Part shown: positions 34,793 to 46,874 of the stretch, piece after piece
How positions within the stretch are numbered: the first letter of the stretch is position 1
How the letters are laid out: every line of letters begins with the position of its first letter
Assembly (NCBI GenBank): GCA_026545765.1
Contig: CM048840.1
Location: 48,038,580-48,102,579, forward strand
Direction: 5' to 3'
DNA: 64,000 bases
Origin: Plantago major
Lineage: Eukaryota; Streptophyta; Magnoliopsida; Lamiales; Plantaginaceae
Notes under the pieces: generated by a model
The model's input: the letters and a program-made list of their open reading frames with translations, nothing else
Told to the model about the DNA's origin: nothing
Database searches by the model: none
Made by a program: the position numbers and the translations under genes

Positions 34793-35617
34793 ATGTCCGA
34801 GAGTGATAGCAAAAATCGTACCGAAGTCGGGGAGTATGCATCCGATGAATCCTCTTATTCAGTGACGTCCGAAGAGGTTGACATTGGTGATGTGGAGGAT
34901 CAACGGGGTCACAGATATGTGTCGAACCGGAGTAGTGAAGAACCCGAGGTGAGCTCTCCATCCTTTCAGTTAATCGTGCCCGGATTTAAGTATCCGGACA
35001 TACAGGATTACCCGGAGTCTTCTAATGTGCATGAGGCAGTGATGAGTCATGAGACAGTCACGTGGATAATAAGCAGCCCGCATCGGAGCGAGGATGATTC
35101 CGAGTTACCAGTAGAGATCCGAGCTCTCTGTAGGAACTTTGGTTATAATGTTAGGATTAACCCTAACCAAATCCCTTTCGTGCCGGATCCACAGGAGATA
35201 GACATAGAAGAGGTCCACGACACGACCGATGAGCCCCCCAAGTTAGGCGTGTTCGAGGCAGGGGTGGAAGAAGCAGTCCGAGTTGTTACTCCACTTCGGA
35301 CTGTAGTGGTACTGTCGTCGTCCGAGGACGAAAAAGTTGAGGAACAAACCATGTATGGAGAAGAAGGAGACGGACAAGAAAATGATGAGGAGGAAGAGGA
35401 GGATGAAGTGCCGTTGGTTCGGACCAGGCGTTCTGATCGTCCGGGCCCGAGTCTCCCGAGAGGGTAGAGTTCTACTCAAGGGTTGAGCTGGGGAGTTACG
35501 TCCCAATCGTCCGAGGCGGCCAAGAACAAGGGTAATGATGTGATCCGAATTAAGTTCCCTCGGACGCGTCTACAAGTTACTCAACCAGACCCTGATGGGG
35601 AGCTAAACTTGGACGAC
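34793..35617 (+). pseudogene. Antisense B gene, exon 1 first part
   Basis: The ORF starts MSESDSKNRTEVGEYASDESS and runs 224 codons to a TAG at 35465. The same frame is then open again to the Copia-2 insertion at 35618 and continues at 50518, so the TAG is probably a late mutation. The product is very acidic (EEEEEDEVPLV) with no recognised domain here. Codons are richer in GC than the neighbourhood. Position and orientation match the extra antisense ORF of Tat-lineage Gypsy elements such as Grande and Retand. Confidence 0.65.
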
Positions 35618-36634
35618 TGTTGGTCCAGATAACGGCAAAGTAAAAGACTAGAGGGGGGGGGGGGGGGTGAATAGTCTTTTAAAACTTTTGTCGATAAAAA
35701 CTATTTCTCAGATATCTGTGTAGATATCTGATACTTAGATTCAGAGCGCGGAAGACTTAAGATAGATAAGTGCAGAAACAGTTAAAGTGTGTGTGTGTGT
35801 TGCTGAAAAGTAAGTACTTTAGCTTGTGTGTAAAGTTCATTGTGTCTTCTCAAGCAGTCTAAGTGTTGATATTTATAGATGAATTTGAATGCCGTTTGAA
35901 TAGTATCCGTTAGGCTTAAATCAAATTCAAACTATTGATATCTGTGTATAGTACTGTAGCAGGTTTGTCTTCTTCTTCAGAAGCTACCGTTGCTTTTGTT
36001 CAGACATCTCTGTCCGTGCATTTAATGCATTGTACTATACTTTTGTCCTGTAGTGCCAACGGAACTATGCTTTGTATCAGAGACTTAACTTTATCAGTTT
36101 TCTCTGAGTTTTAGCACGTCCTTACCTTTAACTTCAGATACCACTTTTATTGAAACAACTTTGTTTGCAATATATATTTCTTTATCAGAAATGTGGTTTA
36201 AAGCTCAAGGTATCTGAGTGTAGATATCTGTGGACACTTTCCTTGTTTTCCAGATGGACCTCTTGACTTCTCAGATATCTCTTGTGACATGATTTGTTTA
36301 GCAATCATTCGCGTCTTCAAGAAATCTGGCCAAGGTATCTGCAAAACTATTTCAGTAATCTTGTGCAGTTTCTTCAAATCTTCAATGTCGTTGAACTTGT
36401 TCTGCTTGGATGTCTTCTTCTTGGTCTTCTCTTCATAAAATAAAAATTACATTTTGAGACCTAACATCCTATACAAGATTAGCTAGACTATCATACTTAG
36501 TGGGTTTCCTCTTTTACAATGTTCAAGTGAACCAAGAGTACTAATCACCTTTCTGAGACTAAGATAAGTCATCATGTTGCTGATCAAAATCTAAACAGAT
36601 ATTTCTAACAAAATATCTAACAAATTTCCTAACA
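35618..36634 (-). repeat. Copia-2 3' LTR (1017 bp)
   Basis: It starts TGTTGGTCC and ends CCTAACA, with a G-run of about 16 at 35653 where the partner LTR has seven. Three TCTAACAAA-like repeats occur at the end. Confidence 0.93.
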
Positions 36635-36649
36635 AATTTCCCCCTTTTT
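36635..36649 (-). promoter_or_regulatory. Polypurine tract of Copia-2
   Basis: The reverse complement is AAAAAGGGGGAAATT, directly upstream of the 3' LTR in element orientation. Confidence 0.85.
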
Positions 36650-37010
36650 GATCAGTCAACGATGACTATCTGACCTATTACAAATCATGATGAGTGAACA
36701 ATCCAACACTTAATCATTTCTTAAGATTTTTCAATTCAATCAATTAAGTGCAGAAAGTAAACATCAACCAAATCACAAGGTGTGATCTTTGCTGACAAGT
36801 TATCTTTTATAGAATACTATCTGAGAGTAAGTTCTTCAGATAAGTTACAAAGAAGATTACAGATAACTTCAATACATAAAAAAAGTTTAGCTCAGTCAGC
36901 AAAAATACAAAAAAAAAGTAAATTAGGACAATAGGAGTAGCCAAGCTCCAAGTAAACATCCTAATAGACTAGTCTTCAAGTCTTCAACTCTTCAACAGTA
37001 GTTCTATGGA
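36650..37010 (-). other. 3' untranslated stretch of Copia-2
   Basis: AT-rich, without an ORF or repeat that I can recognise. It lies between the second extra ORF and the polypurine tract. Confidence 0.6.
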
Positions 37011-39693
37011 TCAGTCTGCAAATTTCCTATCTCCAAACCTTTTGATGTCATCAGAATAATCATATATATAGAGAAGTGTTCTGACGAGCATCTCAGTGTC
37101 TCTGGCAAATCCACAGACCTCTTTGTAGGTTTTGGTATGATTTTTCTTGACAAAATGTTTGACCCACAGATACTTTCCCCACTTCCAGGCATGCTCTATT
37201 CTGATATCTGAAAGCTTGAAGTATTCGTAGATAATCCTCAGATATCTGATGTCACCCTTGTATTGATCTTCAGTTAGATAGAACGACTCATAGGGTTCCA
37301 CAACGAGTCTTGCTCTTGTGCCTGTTCCTGTGATATTCAGAATTCTGTGCACATCATCTGGCTTTCCATATGGACATTCATCAGAGAGGTCCTTTCTCAT
37401 GGCTTCAGTTCTCTTGACAACTTCAAAATCCAACCAGGCTTTAAAGGAATTGGCACCTTGAATACTCACAAATTAAGGCTGGGAAGAAGTCCTTGACCAA
37501 AAATTGATTGGTGTTGATCAAGGTTGGCTTATCTTTTCTCCATGCCATAAGTTGTTTATGGATTGGTTCTGGAAATCTTGAATTTACCAGTAGATGCTTA
37601 AGTTCCAGAATCCAATAGCCAATTTTCTGATTGATGCACCTGTAGACAGAGGAATCATTGTCATTCTTCACATACTCTATTTTGGCTTCTTCTGGCCTGA
37701 GTGGAAGTTGACTTCGTCTTTGCTCAACTCTCAGTCTGTTCCTTCTCTGTCTTGAATTCTCTTTGGGGTTGTTGCTTGAAGAACCACCCTGGATAGACTT
37801 GGTATTTCCAGAGGGTGTTTTAGCTGCTTGGGGCTTTGCAGCTATGGGCTCAGTTAGGCTTTCAATTTTCCTTTTTCTGTGAAGAGGAGCTTCATCTTTA
37901 TCAGTTTCCATCATCATCAAGATTAAATCTTGTGAAAGTTTTACAGCCTTCTTCATTGCCCAGGGACTTGATTTGACCTTCTTCTTCTTCTTCTTATTCT
38001 TCAGAAGATTCATCAATCCCTTTAACTTGTCTTCTCCTTGGAGCCTTGGTACTCCTTGGAGGTTTCTGTGCCATGGCCCTTGTTATCATTGCAGTTCCTT
38101 CAGTAGGTTTCTGGGAAGTAGCTACTATTTGCAAAGCAGCTTGGCTTGAGGAGGGCTCATTGATTCTGAGTAGTGGCTGGGAAGTTTTCAAGTTTCTTCT
38201 TCCTCTCTGAGACGCACCAGCTCCAGATTTCTTCTTGTATTCTTCTCCTTCTTCCCATTCCCCCTGACTTTGAGTTCCAGATTTGTACACTCTTTCCCCC
38301 TTAGTCATTGTTGGCTGACTCAGTCTCATAAACGAATTTGAGAGAGAGTCAAAATGCCCTTGTAAATAATTGTAGACAGTGACCAACTTCTGAAGTTCGG
38401 CTTTGAGCTCCTGATTTTGCTTGATAAGTCCATTGTACTTATCAGTGAGCTCTGCCAATGGGCCTAGGATGGCATCTGCTTCCAAGGTAACTTGCCTCTT
38501 GGAAAGCTTTTTCAGCTAAAGACGCATCATCGTCCCTTATCATTCCCAGATCATTCTGAGCAATGACTATGCTAGTTGTTCTCTGAGTGATGAGCTCAGT
38601 GAACTTTTTCATTTCAGAGGGGACGGAGGCAATTACTTCCTTGTTCTGTGAAGACATCTCCTTTTTTAGATGAGCCAGTACTTGGTATCTGTTCATGTAT
38701 TCATGGGAGTGGACATTTGGCAATTTGCTGAAAGTTTCAGGAGCAATCAGTTTCCTTTTCAAGTGTGAAACCGCTAGATGTTCATTGCGGTGCTCTGCCA
38801 AAGTCTTGTCTTCTTCATCATCTGAGTAATCAGCCCAGTGATGTTCATCCTCTTGGACATTCTCATCGATTGTGTCGAGTTTAGCAACCATCACAGAGAT
38901 TGGTTTCTTCCCTTTTTGGGAGGAGGATGGTACTTCTTTTGAAGATGATGCAGCCTTAGCATCATGCTTAACTTCAGATACTTCTTCAGTATCGAGTTCT
39001 TTGGTGATGGCATTTACAGCATCCTGTAGCTCTTTAACCTCAGAGTAAGCAATCATCTCTTGCAGATATTGATCTTATAGTTGGTCAAGATTGTCTCTGG
39101 ATTTAGCTATTTGGTCTTCCAGTTGAAGATGGAGCTGTTGTTCTTCTTCCAAAAGTTGTCTGAGTTGAGCAGTTATGGATTGAGTATTCAACAATTTCTG
39201 AGCGATTTCCTCAGAATCCTCAACTACTTGTTCAGTAATAACCTTTTGTTGGGAAGATGGATGAGTTGACTTTTGAGGAGATGGAGACGAAGATTTCTGT
39301 GCTTTCCTCTCAGTTTGCTTTTCAGCAGTTGAGGCATGATTTCTTTGTGAAAATCCTCCGGTCCCTGGTGCAGGGGCATCATCATCATCCTTTTTGTCTG
39401 TGTCATCCTTTTGGTGATGGTTAGTGGGAGGTTCATCGAAGTCGTTTTCGTTTATCTCTTCCTCCTCATCATCTTCAGATACAAGATTGATCACTTCAGG
39501 AATAGTGATCTTCGCCATTAACCTCTTCTTGTTCGTAAGGTATAAATTGCGTAGTCTGGGGCGAATCGGCTTGAATGCCATCTGTAATCTTGTCGACCAT
39601 CTTCTGCTCAAAGGCTTGTATCAAATCGCCACTTCTGGAGAAATCCTTATGCAATAGAGTCGCAATCGTATCGCTCGGTAGGGAACATTGCAT
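37011..39693 (-). pseudogene. Second extra ORF of Copia-2, unknown function
   Basis: About 890 codons read in consecutive minus-strand pieces (39496-39693, 39075-39611, 38442-39056, 37994-38485, 37441-38016, 37011-37469) joined by small shifts and one stop near 39073. N-terminal part: LLHKDFSRSGDLIQAFEQKM, then an acidic stretch (DDEEEEINENDFDE) and a coiled coil (QLRQLLEEEQQLHLQLEDQI). Middle: a second coiled coil and basic clusters (APRRRQVKG, RQRRNRLRVEQRR) that look like nuclear-localisation signals. C-terminal part: KWGKYLWVKHFVKK and KRFGDRKFAD. The KWGKY..VK motif echoes NWGKYAYVKFVKK in the first extra gene, so the two may be related. I recognise no family. Not seen in Copia-1, which is truncated before it. 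Confidence 0.55.
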
Positions 39694-39807
39694 GGATATA
39701 TCGTCTCCAAGTCAAGAGCTCGTGCTCGTTGGTTGATCTGTGATTCTCAATATTTAGAGAGATCGAGCACCTTAACCTTTGCCATTTCTTGAAGCATTGA
39801 ATATGCT

Positions 39808-42674
39808 TTATGTGGTTTGAGCTTTGAAGAAGGGAAGTAGGTCCCTTTTCTCATCATTGGGAGCCTGCTTTGCACTCGTTTGAGCCTGAAAGAAAGAGTT
39901 TTAAATGAGCTTCAAAACTTTTGTAGATATCTGAGTAGAAGTGTAGTTTAGTTTCTGAGTTACCTGAGTAAGTACTTCAGCTCGAGACTGTGCTAATCGA
40001 GACAATTGGTGTCTCAGATATCTTGTTGTGAGGTGGAGACTTGGAAGTCTGGTCTTCATCAACCTTTCTTTCTTGAACCTGAGAATTAAGATTAATACAA
40101 TACTTAGGAAATTATTTGAAAGAATTTGTGCAAAAATGCTTTAATGAGTTCTGAGTTTTGGACTTACTTCCTCAATAGGAAGCTCAGAGTCATTTTTCTC
40201 AGAAACTTTCTCAGTTTCTGGTATTCTTTCATGTGATGTTGCCTTGGGAGCTTCATCAATTTCCATTGATGCAGGGGATGTCGCAACTTTTTCCCTTTGC
40301 ATTTCTACTTCTGAATGAGCCTGTAAGTAGAAAGTATTGAATATTTTAGAAGAAGTTTAAGATAACCCATGATGAAGAGTACTTATCACTGATTTTTCAT
40401 GTACCTTCATGCTAGAAGGCTCAATGATGTGTTCTTCAGAAACCTTGCCTCTGGGTTCGTCTCGGCATTTCGCTTTATCTTCCTCTTTCTCGCTTGAGCC
40501 TGTTAGAAACATTTACTTTAAATGATTAAGCACATAGACAAATGATCGAAAAGTGTTATCTTAAGAATCAATTATCACCGTGGTATGTGCTCAGATTTCT
40601 TAAGAGGCGAGGTTGGGGTAACCTCCTTCTCAGTTTCTGAGGCAAGCTTTCTAGCTTCCTCTTGTTTCTGTGTTTCTAACTCAGCCTGTAACAAAGAATT
40701 TTTATATAAGTAACAAGATATATAAGCATAAAATTTTTCACAAGGTAGGAGTTAAACCATTCAGCTACCTGAGCATTGTCAGGCTGATTGGTCTCTGGAA
40801 CTTGTGACCCTTTTATACTTTGGTCTTCTTGTTCCAGTACAGCTTCTTTGTTTGAAGTTTTAGGTACTTCACACCTTTCCTGAGTGTGCAACTCAGTTGC
40901 GTCCCCTGGTTGATCATACTGAGTGGATGTCTCAGTTTGATCCCTCTTGTCGAGTTGGGGAACCTGCTCTTTTGCAGGATTTTCTTCAGCGTGTTGTAAT
41001 GCTGGTAATTCGAAATGGAGTTCATTTACCATTTCATCAACCACTAGTGGCTGTTGTGGTTGTTGTGTTTGTGGTTGTTGTGGTTGTCTGGAAGCAGAAG
41101 ATCGGTCAGTAGAGTGTTCTTCCAGATTTTTAGATGTGGCATTTTCATCAGCATCTGCCAGCACTAAATTACCACTCATCAGGGCTTCTTGAAGTTGTGC
41201 GTAAGAAACGTTCCCTGATGATGTGTTTGCACCAACAACCTTTGCTATAGGTGCTTGTTCAGCAACCTGAGGTGTAGGTTCTTCTTCAGAAACCTTATCA
41301 ACAATTACTGTTACAGTAACCTTAGCCCTCTTTGTTCTTTCTAGGACTTGAGAGATGACTAGTTCATCATCTTCATCGTCAGAGCTCTCATCAGCATTAG
41401 GAACTGATTGGTCCATTACTCCTGCGATTTCTGCAGATGGGGCTTGGTGCTTTTCACCTGTTTTGGCAGCATTAATAAGTTCATCAGCAAGGCATTCTGC
41501 ATTAGTCGCAACATTTCTGAACGCACTTTCTCTGCCGAGTCTACTTGTTCAGTAGTTGATGACTCTTTTGCAGCATTGATGAGTTGATCTGCCTTTATCA
41601 GTTCATCGACAAGGCCTGCAGATATCTGAGAATCGACAACCTCAATAGGTGTGTCTTCTGATTTCCAGCAGACTTCTTTCTTGAAGTTCTGGGCTTCTTG
41701 GTCGCAACCTTTTCTTCAGATACCTTTTCAGACTTTCGCTTCTTAGAACCTTTCTGAGACCCAGTAACCTTTTTCATCAAGTTTGTATACTCATATTTGT
41801 AGAGTAGGTTACTGTTGGCTATTTCATCGTTCTCGAGCTCAATGCCAAGCTTCTCCAAAGAAGTAGCATATCTTCGCACCATAGCCTATCAGGCCTTTCG
41901 CTCAGCTAGTCCTTTGGCGATCTTAGGTCGAAGCCTGAATCTTCTTCACAAACTTCATGAAGGCGTATTTTCCCGCTTAAAAGGGTTTTCCAAATTTTGT
42001 CTTGTTGATTCAAGAAGAACATCATGATCCATCGCTTCGCTTATCCGTCAAGACCTCCTTGTAGACCATCAAAGCATCTGTGAAGAATGCAAGCCAATAC
42101 ATCCCAAAGGAACCATCGATGTCCGGTTCGATGTCGAGAAGCTTGAACTCGGTGGGTGTATCCGATGTTTCAAGATCACACGCCACTGCATAATTGTTTA
42201 ACACCTTCAAGGAGATCATCATCTTGGTGTTTATTTCAAAATCCTTTCCAAGATTTTGAAACTCAAACAACTTACGAAGTTGTTAAGTCCGTAGGATTTC
42301 CTTTCCTTGATCGAGGTTTTGATGTACACTATTGCAAAGGTTTCGTAAACACAGGAAATTATCCTGGAGTTGTTGTAGAATTCGAACACATCGGGTGATG
42401 AAATTCCACTTGGGCGAGCAGATAGAAAACCCTTGATTTGTGCCTATTCAAGCATGTCAAGAATCAGCTTTCTGTCGGCTTGGTTCTCTATTGCAGCCGT
42501 GAGGTATTCCTCAACCATGGAACCACCCCAAATCATTCTGTGATTTGAAGTCCAATGTTCAGGATTAAAATCTCCTACTAGTCGGTTGTTCACAATAACC
42601 AACTCTGGTGCTTACTTTTCAGCAGTACCAGTGGAGGATTGAGATTTCTGTGTGGAAGAATTCTTTGGAGCCAT
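39808..42674 (-). pseudogene. First extra gene of Copia-2, with at least five introns
   Basis: It starts MAPKNSSTQKSQ, 190 bp below a TATA box. Exon 1 (40769-42674) parallels the Copia-1 copy: SNHRMIWGGSMVEEYL, EFYNNSR, then an acidic E/Q/P-rich tail. Five short exons follow, by GT-AG signals: 40579-40685, 40405-40499, 40168-40320, 39964-40078 and 39808-39885. The introns are 78-89 bp. Most small exons begin GCTCA or GCTGA after CAG and encode charged, low-complexity peptides (for example KVSEKNDSELPIEE). Stops in exon 1 near 42613 and 42511, where the Copia-1 copy has sense codons, show recent decay. Position matches the env-like or extra ORF of Sireviruses; I see no signal peptide or membrane span. 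Function unknown. Confidence 0.55.
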
Positions 42675-43501
42675 CTCTTTATATAGTGTAGGGAATTTGG
42701 ATTGGTGTTTGAAAGAGATTTGATTCAGTAATTCTTTGCAGAAAAATTTAATCTTGATTTGCAGAGATTGTAGAAGGTTTGCAGAAAATCAAGAGAAGGT
42801 TTTGCTATTTTTGTGTAAGTCGGGATTTTTGATTAGGCGAAAGTGATTTCTTTTGCCAAAATCCTATATATATAGCAATAGAATCTCAACAGACAAATAC
42901 ATACAAATTGATTTTGTGTGTACGTATCTGTGATTTGCAAGCAGGCGTGAGCAAAAGCTAGTTCGGCATTAAATGCAAAGTGGGCTTTGTTGGAATTTTT
43001 ACAGTCCACTATTTACTGTGAATTAATTTCCTCCGTATAGATCAAACGCTTAATTTCATCAAGGGTCACCATTGCTTCTTCAGCAATGATCACAATCAAC
43101 AAGTGTAATTGTGCCCATTTAATGAATTTTGGTTATTAGCTATCTGAATCACGTTTTTGTATGACCAAGAACACTGTTTGCATCTGAATCTGTCTTATAC
43201 TTAGGATTTTTCCAAGTTTTTCATCAAGATAGAAATAATGCGAATTTCAAGAGAATAGTTGACTGCAGATAGTTGTACTATTCTCCTTTGTGTTCCCCGT
43301 TTATAGAGTGATTCAGATATCTGAGTTCCCGTCTCAGAGATCTTAAGCTGTCTTTTTGCTCTTTTAGCCTTTTTCACTTCTGGATACCCGTTCCAGATTT
43401 CTCTTTTCTCTTCTTTGGATGTCCGTTCCAGATACCTCTTCTCTGGATGCCCATTCCAGCAACCTCCTCTCTAGATGCCCGTTCCAGATTCCTGAACTTT
43501 T
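42675..43501 (-). promoter_or_regulatory. Spacer between pol and extra gene of Copia-2, with TATA box
   Basis: Noncoding. TATATATATA is at 42865-42874 (minus strand), at the same distance from the ATG as in Copia-1. Upstream (43320-43500) is a run of CAGATATCTGAGA-like words and repeated GATGCCCGTTCCAG units. Confidence 0.5.
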
Positions 43502-46500
43502 TCAGTTCATTGGTAGTTCCATTAGTCCAAGACTATGTCTTAAGGCTAAGAATCTACTTTCTTGTAGTTGCTTAGTGAAGATATCTGCAAGTTGGTCTTC
43601 TGTGCCAATCTTGAGTATCTCTATATTGCCTTTTTCAACATGGTCTCTGATGAAGTGATGTCTAACATCAATATGCTTTGTTCTGGCATGAAATTTAGGA
43701 TTCTGTGTAATCGCAATAGCACTTGTGTTGTCACAGAAAATGGGAGTTTTCTGTTCATCGAGTCCATAGTCTTTAAGTTGTTGTATCCACAGAATTTGTG
43801 TTGCACAACAACCAGCAACAATGTATTCAGCCTCTGTGGTAGAAGTTGCAATTGAGTTTTGCTTCTTGCTAAACCACGAGATAAGTCTAGTACCCAGAAA
43901 CTGACAAGTTCATGAGGTGCTTTTCCTATCAAGCAGTGATCCAAAGATAATCGAGTACCCGGCTAAACTCAATCCGCTTTCTTTAGGATACCACAATCCT
44001 ACATCTACTGTACCTTTTACATACCTTAATATTTTCATAGCAATTCTGTAGTGTGTTTGCATCGGATTTGTCTGAAATCTAGCACACACTCCAACGGCGT
44101 ATTGAATATTAGGTCTACTTGCAGTGAGGTAAAGTAGTGAACCTATCAATTTCCTATACTTATGTTCTTCAACACTCTTATCTGATTCAGTATAGGTCAT
44201 TTTGGTTCCAATGCTCATAGGTATCTTAGCATTCTTTTCAGAGGGCTTATGATTGAATTTTGTGAGCATATCTTTTGCATACTTTGTTTGACTAATGAAT
44301 ATTCCATCATTGAGTTGCTTGACTTGCAATCCTAGAAAATAATTCATTTCTCCCATCATGCTCATCTCAAACTTACTTTTCATGAGATTTGCAATGTCAT
44401 TACAAAGTTGCTTGTCCTTAGATCCAAATATGATGTCATCAACATATACTTGAACTAAGAGTAGTTTCCCATCATGATTTAAGGTAAATAAAGTTTTATC
44501 AACTTCACCTTTCTTGAAACCACTTTCCAGAAGGTATTTGGCCAAAGTGTCATACCAGGCTCTAGGAGCCTGTTTCAGTTCATACAGAGCTTTCTGTAGT
44601 TTATAGACCATTCTACTTTCTGAGGAAACTTCAAAGCCAGGTGGTTGCTCAACATAAACTTCTTCTGCAAGTTCACCGTTCAAGAATGCACTTTTGACAT
44701 CCATCTGATAAACTTTAAAATCTTTATGAGCTGCAAAGGCTAGAAAGAGTCTTATTGCATCCAATCTGGCAACTGGTGCATATGACTCATCAAAATCTAA
44801 GCCTTCAGTCTGGGTAAATCCCTTGGCAACCAATCTTGCTTTGTTTCTGGTTATTTCACCAGATTCATTCATTTTGTTTCTGAAAACCCAATTGGTTCCA
44901 ATCACAGATATTCCTTCTACAAATGGAACTAGTTTCCAGACTTTGTTTCTCTCAAATTGATCCAACTCTTCTTGAATTGCAGAGATCCAATCTTGGTCTC
45001 CTAATGCTTCTTCTATATTTTTAGGTTCAATATTTGAGATGAAACATCCAAAAAGAGAATTAGCATTTTCAGCTATTGCTCTCCTAGTCCTAACACCTTG
45101 ATTAATTGGTCCAATCACATCTTTTGCAGGATGATCCTTGATCCATCTCATCATAGGTTTAGTGCTAGTAGGATCAGTATCCAAATGATTTGAATGTGAA
45201 TCACTGGAATTTTGATTTGATACTTTTTTAGTATCTAAGACATTTTGCTCCTCAAAAGGGCAATTAATGTCTGACACTTGTTCAGTGTTTGAGCTATCTG
45301 GAACATGTCTTCCAGAGAGATTATTTCCAGAGATAGCTTCATGATGAATATCTTTAGTTTCCATTTCTGGAAGTTTCATAGGAAATTCTTCATCATGTTT
45401 GTGAGTCATCTGGTTGTTACTAGGCATATCAAGCTTTTCTACGTCAGAGTCATCCTCACTTTCCATAATGATGTTTCTCCTTTCTGAGGATTCTTCTTCA
45501 GAATCCCTCAACATTAGTTCTTTGAACCTTTCTGAGAGTTCATCATTAGGAGGTGTTTTCTTACTTCCTTCATAGAATACAACATAAACTGATTCTTCAA
45601 TTTTCTTTGTTCTTTTGTTGTAAATTCTGTAGGCTTTTCTATTCGTGGAATAACCAAGAAATACACCTTTATCTGCCTTTGGTTGAAATGTTCTCAGATA
45701 ATCTTTTCCATTGTTTAGAACAAAACATCTACAACCAAATACTCTCAGATGTTTGATATTAGGGGGTCTACCACCCAAGATTTCATAAGGGGTCTTGTCA
45801 TGGTGTTTGTTTATCAAACATCTGTTCTGAGTGTAGCAGGATGTGTTTACAGCTTCAACCCAGTAAACTTCACTTATTTCAGTGTCAGCTAGCATCGTCC
45901 TTGCAGCTTCTTTAAGGGTTCTGTTTTTTCCTTTCTGCAACACCATTTTGTTGAGGTGTTTTTACAGAGGAAAGTTGGTGTTGTATACCTTTGCAGGTAC
46001 AAAACTCCTTTATGTACTGGTTGACAAACTCAGTACCATGGTCTGTTCTGATTGCAGATACCTTGTCATTTTTCATGACTTCAAGCTTTTTCAGCAAGTT
46101 TGGTATCTCCACCCTGGCATCAGATTTGTGTTTCAGAAAGACAACCCAAGTGAATCTTGAGAAGTCATCTACAACAACCAGACCATACTTCTTTCCCGCA
46201 TAACTAGTTACAGATGATTCAAAAAGATCCATGTGTAATAGTTGTAGTGGTCTAACACTAGAGTGTCTGATTTTGGACTTGAAAGAGATCTTAGATTGTT
46301 TCCCCATCTGACAGGCAGAACAAATACCATCCTTTATGAAAGATGTTTTGGGAAGGTCAACCACTAACTCTTTCTTGGCAAGTCTGTTCAGAGTTTTAAA
46401 GTTCAAGTGACTCATTCTTTTGTGCCATAACCAGTGCTCTTCTGTGTGACCAGATTGACTCACCATGAGACATTCTTCATTTGTGGCAGATGCCCAATCG

Positions 46501-46856
46501 GCAACATAAAGACTGCCTTTCCGCCGAGCAACCAAGACTGTCTGCTTTGACTCATTGTCAATTAGTTTGCAGTATTTTGCTTTGAATTTTACAGTAAAAC
46601 CTTTGTCTGCAAACTAGCTCATGCTAAATAGATTATATTTCAAATCCTTAACATGTAATACGTCATTGATTGTTAATGTTCCTAATTTGACGTTGCCAAA
46701 TCCCAGAGAGGGATTTAATTCTCCTCCAGCAAATCTGATATCTGGTCCTGTGTTGCAAGCTTTGTAATTGACCAGATTTGCTTTGTCTCCTGTCATGTGC
46801 TTTCCGCATCCACTATCAAATAGCCATTGTGCTTTAGTCCAGGAAGCATTCTGCAC
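43502..46856 (-). pseudogene. pol: Copia-2 pol: protease, integrase, RT, RNase H
   Basis: Protease WLFDSGCGKHMTGD (near 46810). GAG-pre-integrase HKRMSHLNF and CSACQMGKQSK. Integrase with LHMDLFESS, RTDHGTEF and QQNGVAER (45912-46535), the catalytic D, D and E. Then a 678-codon open frame (43910-45946) with the integrase C-terminus, RT ([40 protein letters not shown]) and the start of RNase H. A one-base gain in a T-run near 45928 separates the integrase core from this frame. In RNase H the motif GYSDADYAGS of Copia-1 is replaced by GYSIIFGS, losing the catalytic Asp residues. It ends LMELPMN with a stop at 43502-43504. The RT part is the best-preserved coding sequence in the window. Confidence 0.9.
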
Positions 46857-46874
46857 ACAACAGGAAACAGGAGA

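Noticed and set aside
35143..35506. Minus-strand ORFs opposite the antisense B gene
   Set aside because: Shadows of the + strand acidic coding sequence, low in complexity and without domains.
40897..41192. + strand ORFs with Cys/Gly or Val runs
   Set aside because: Mirror readings of CAA/CAG-rich (Gln) codons in the extra gene on the minus strand.
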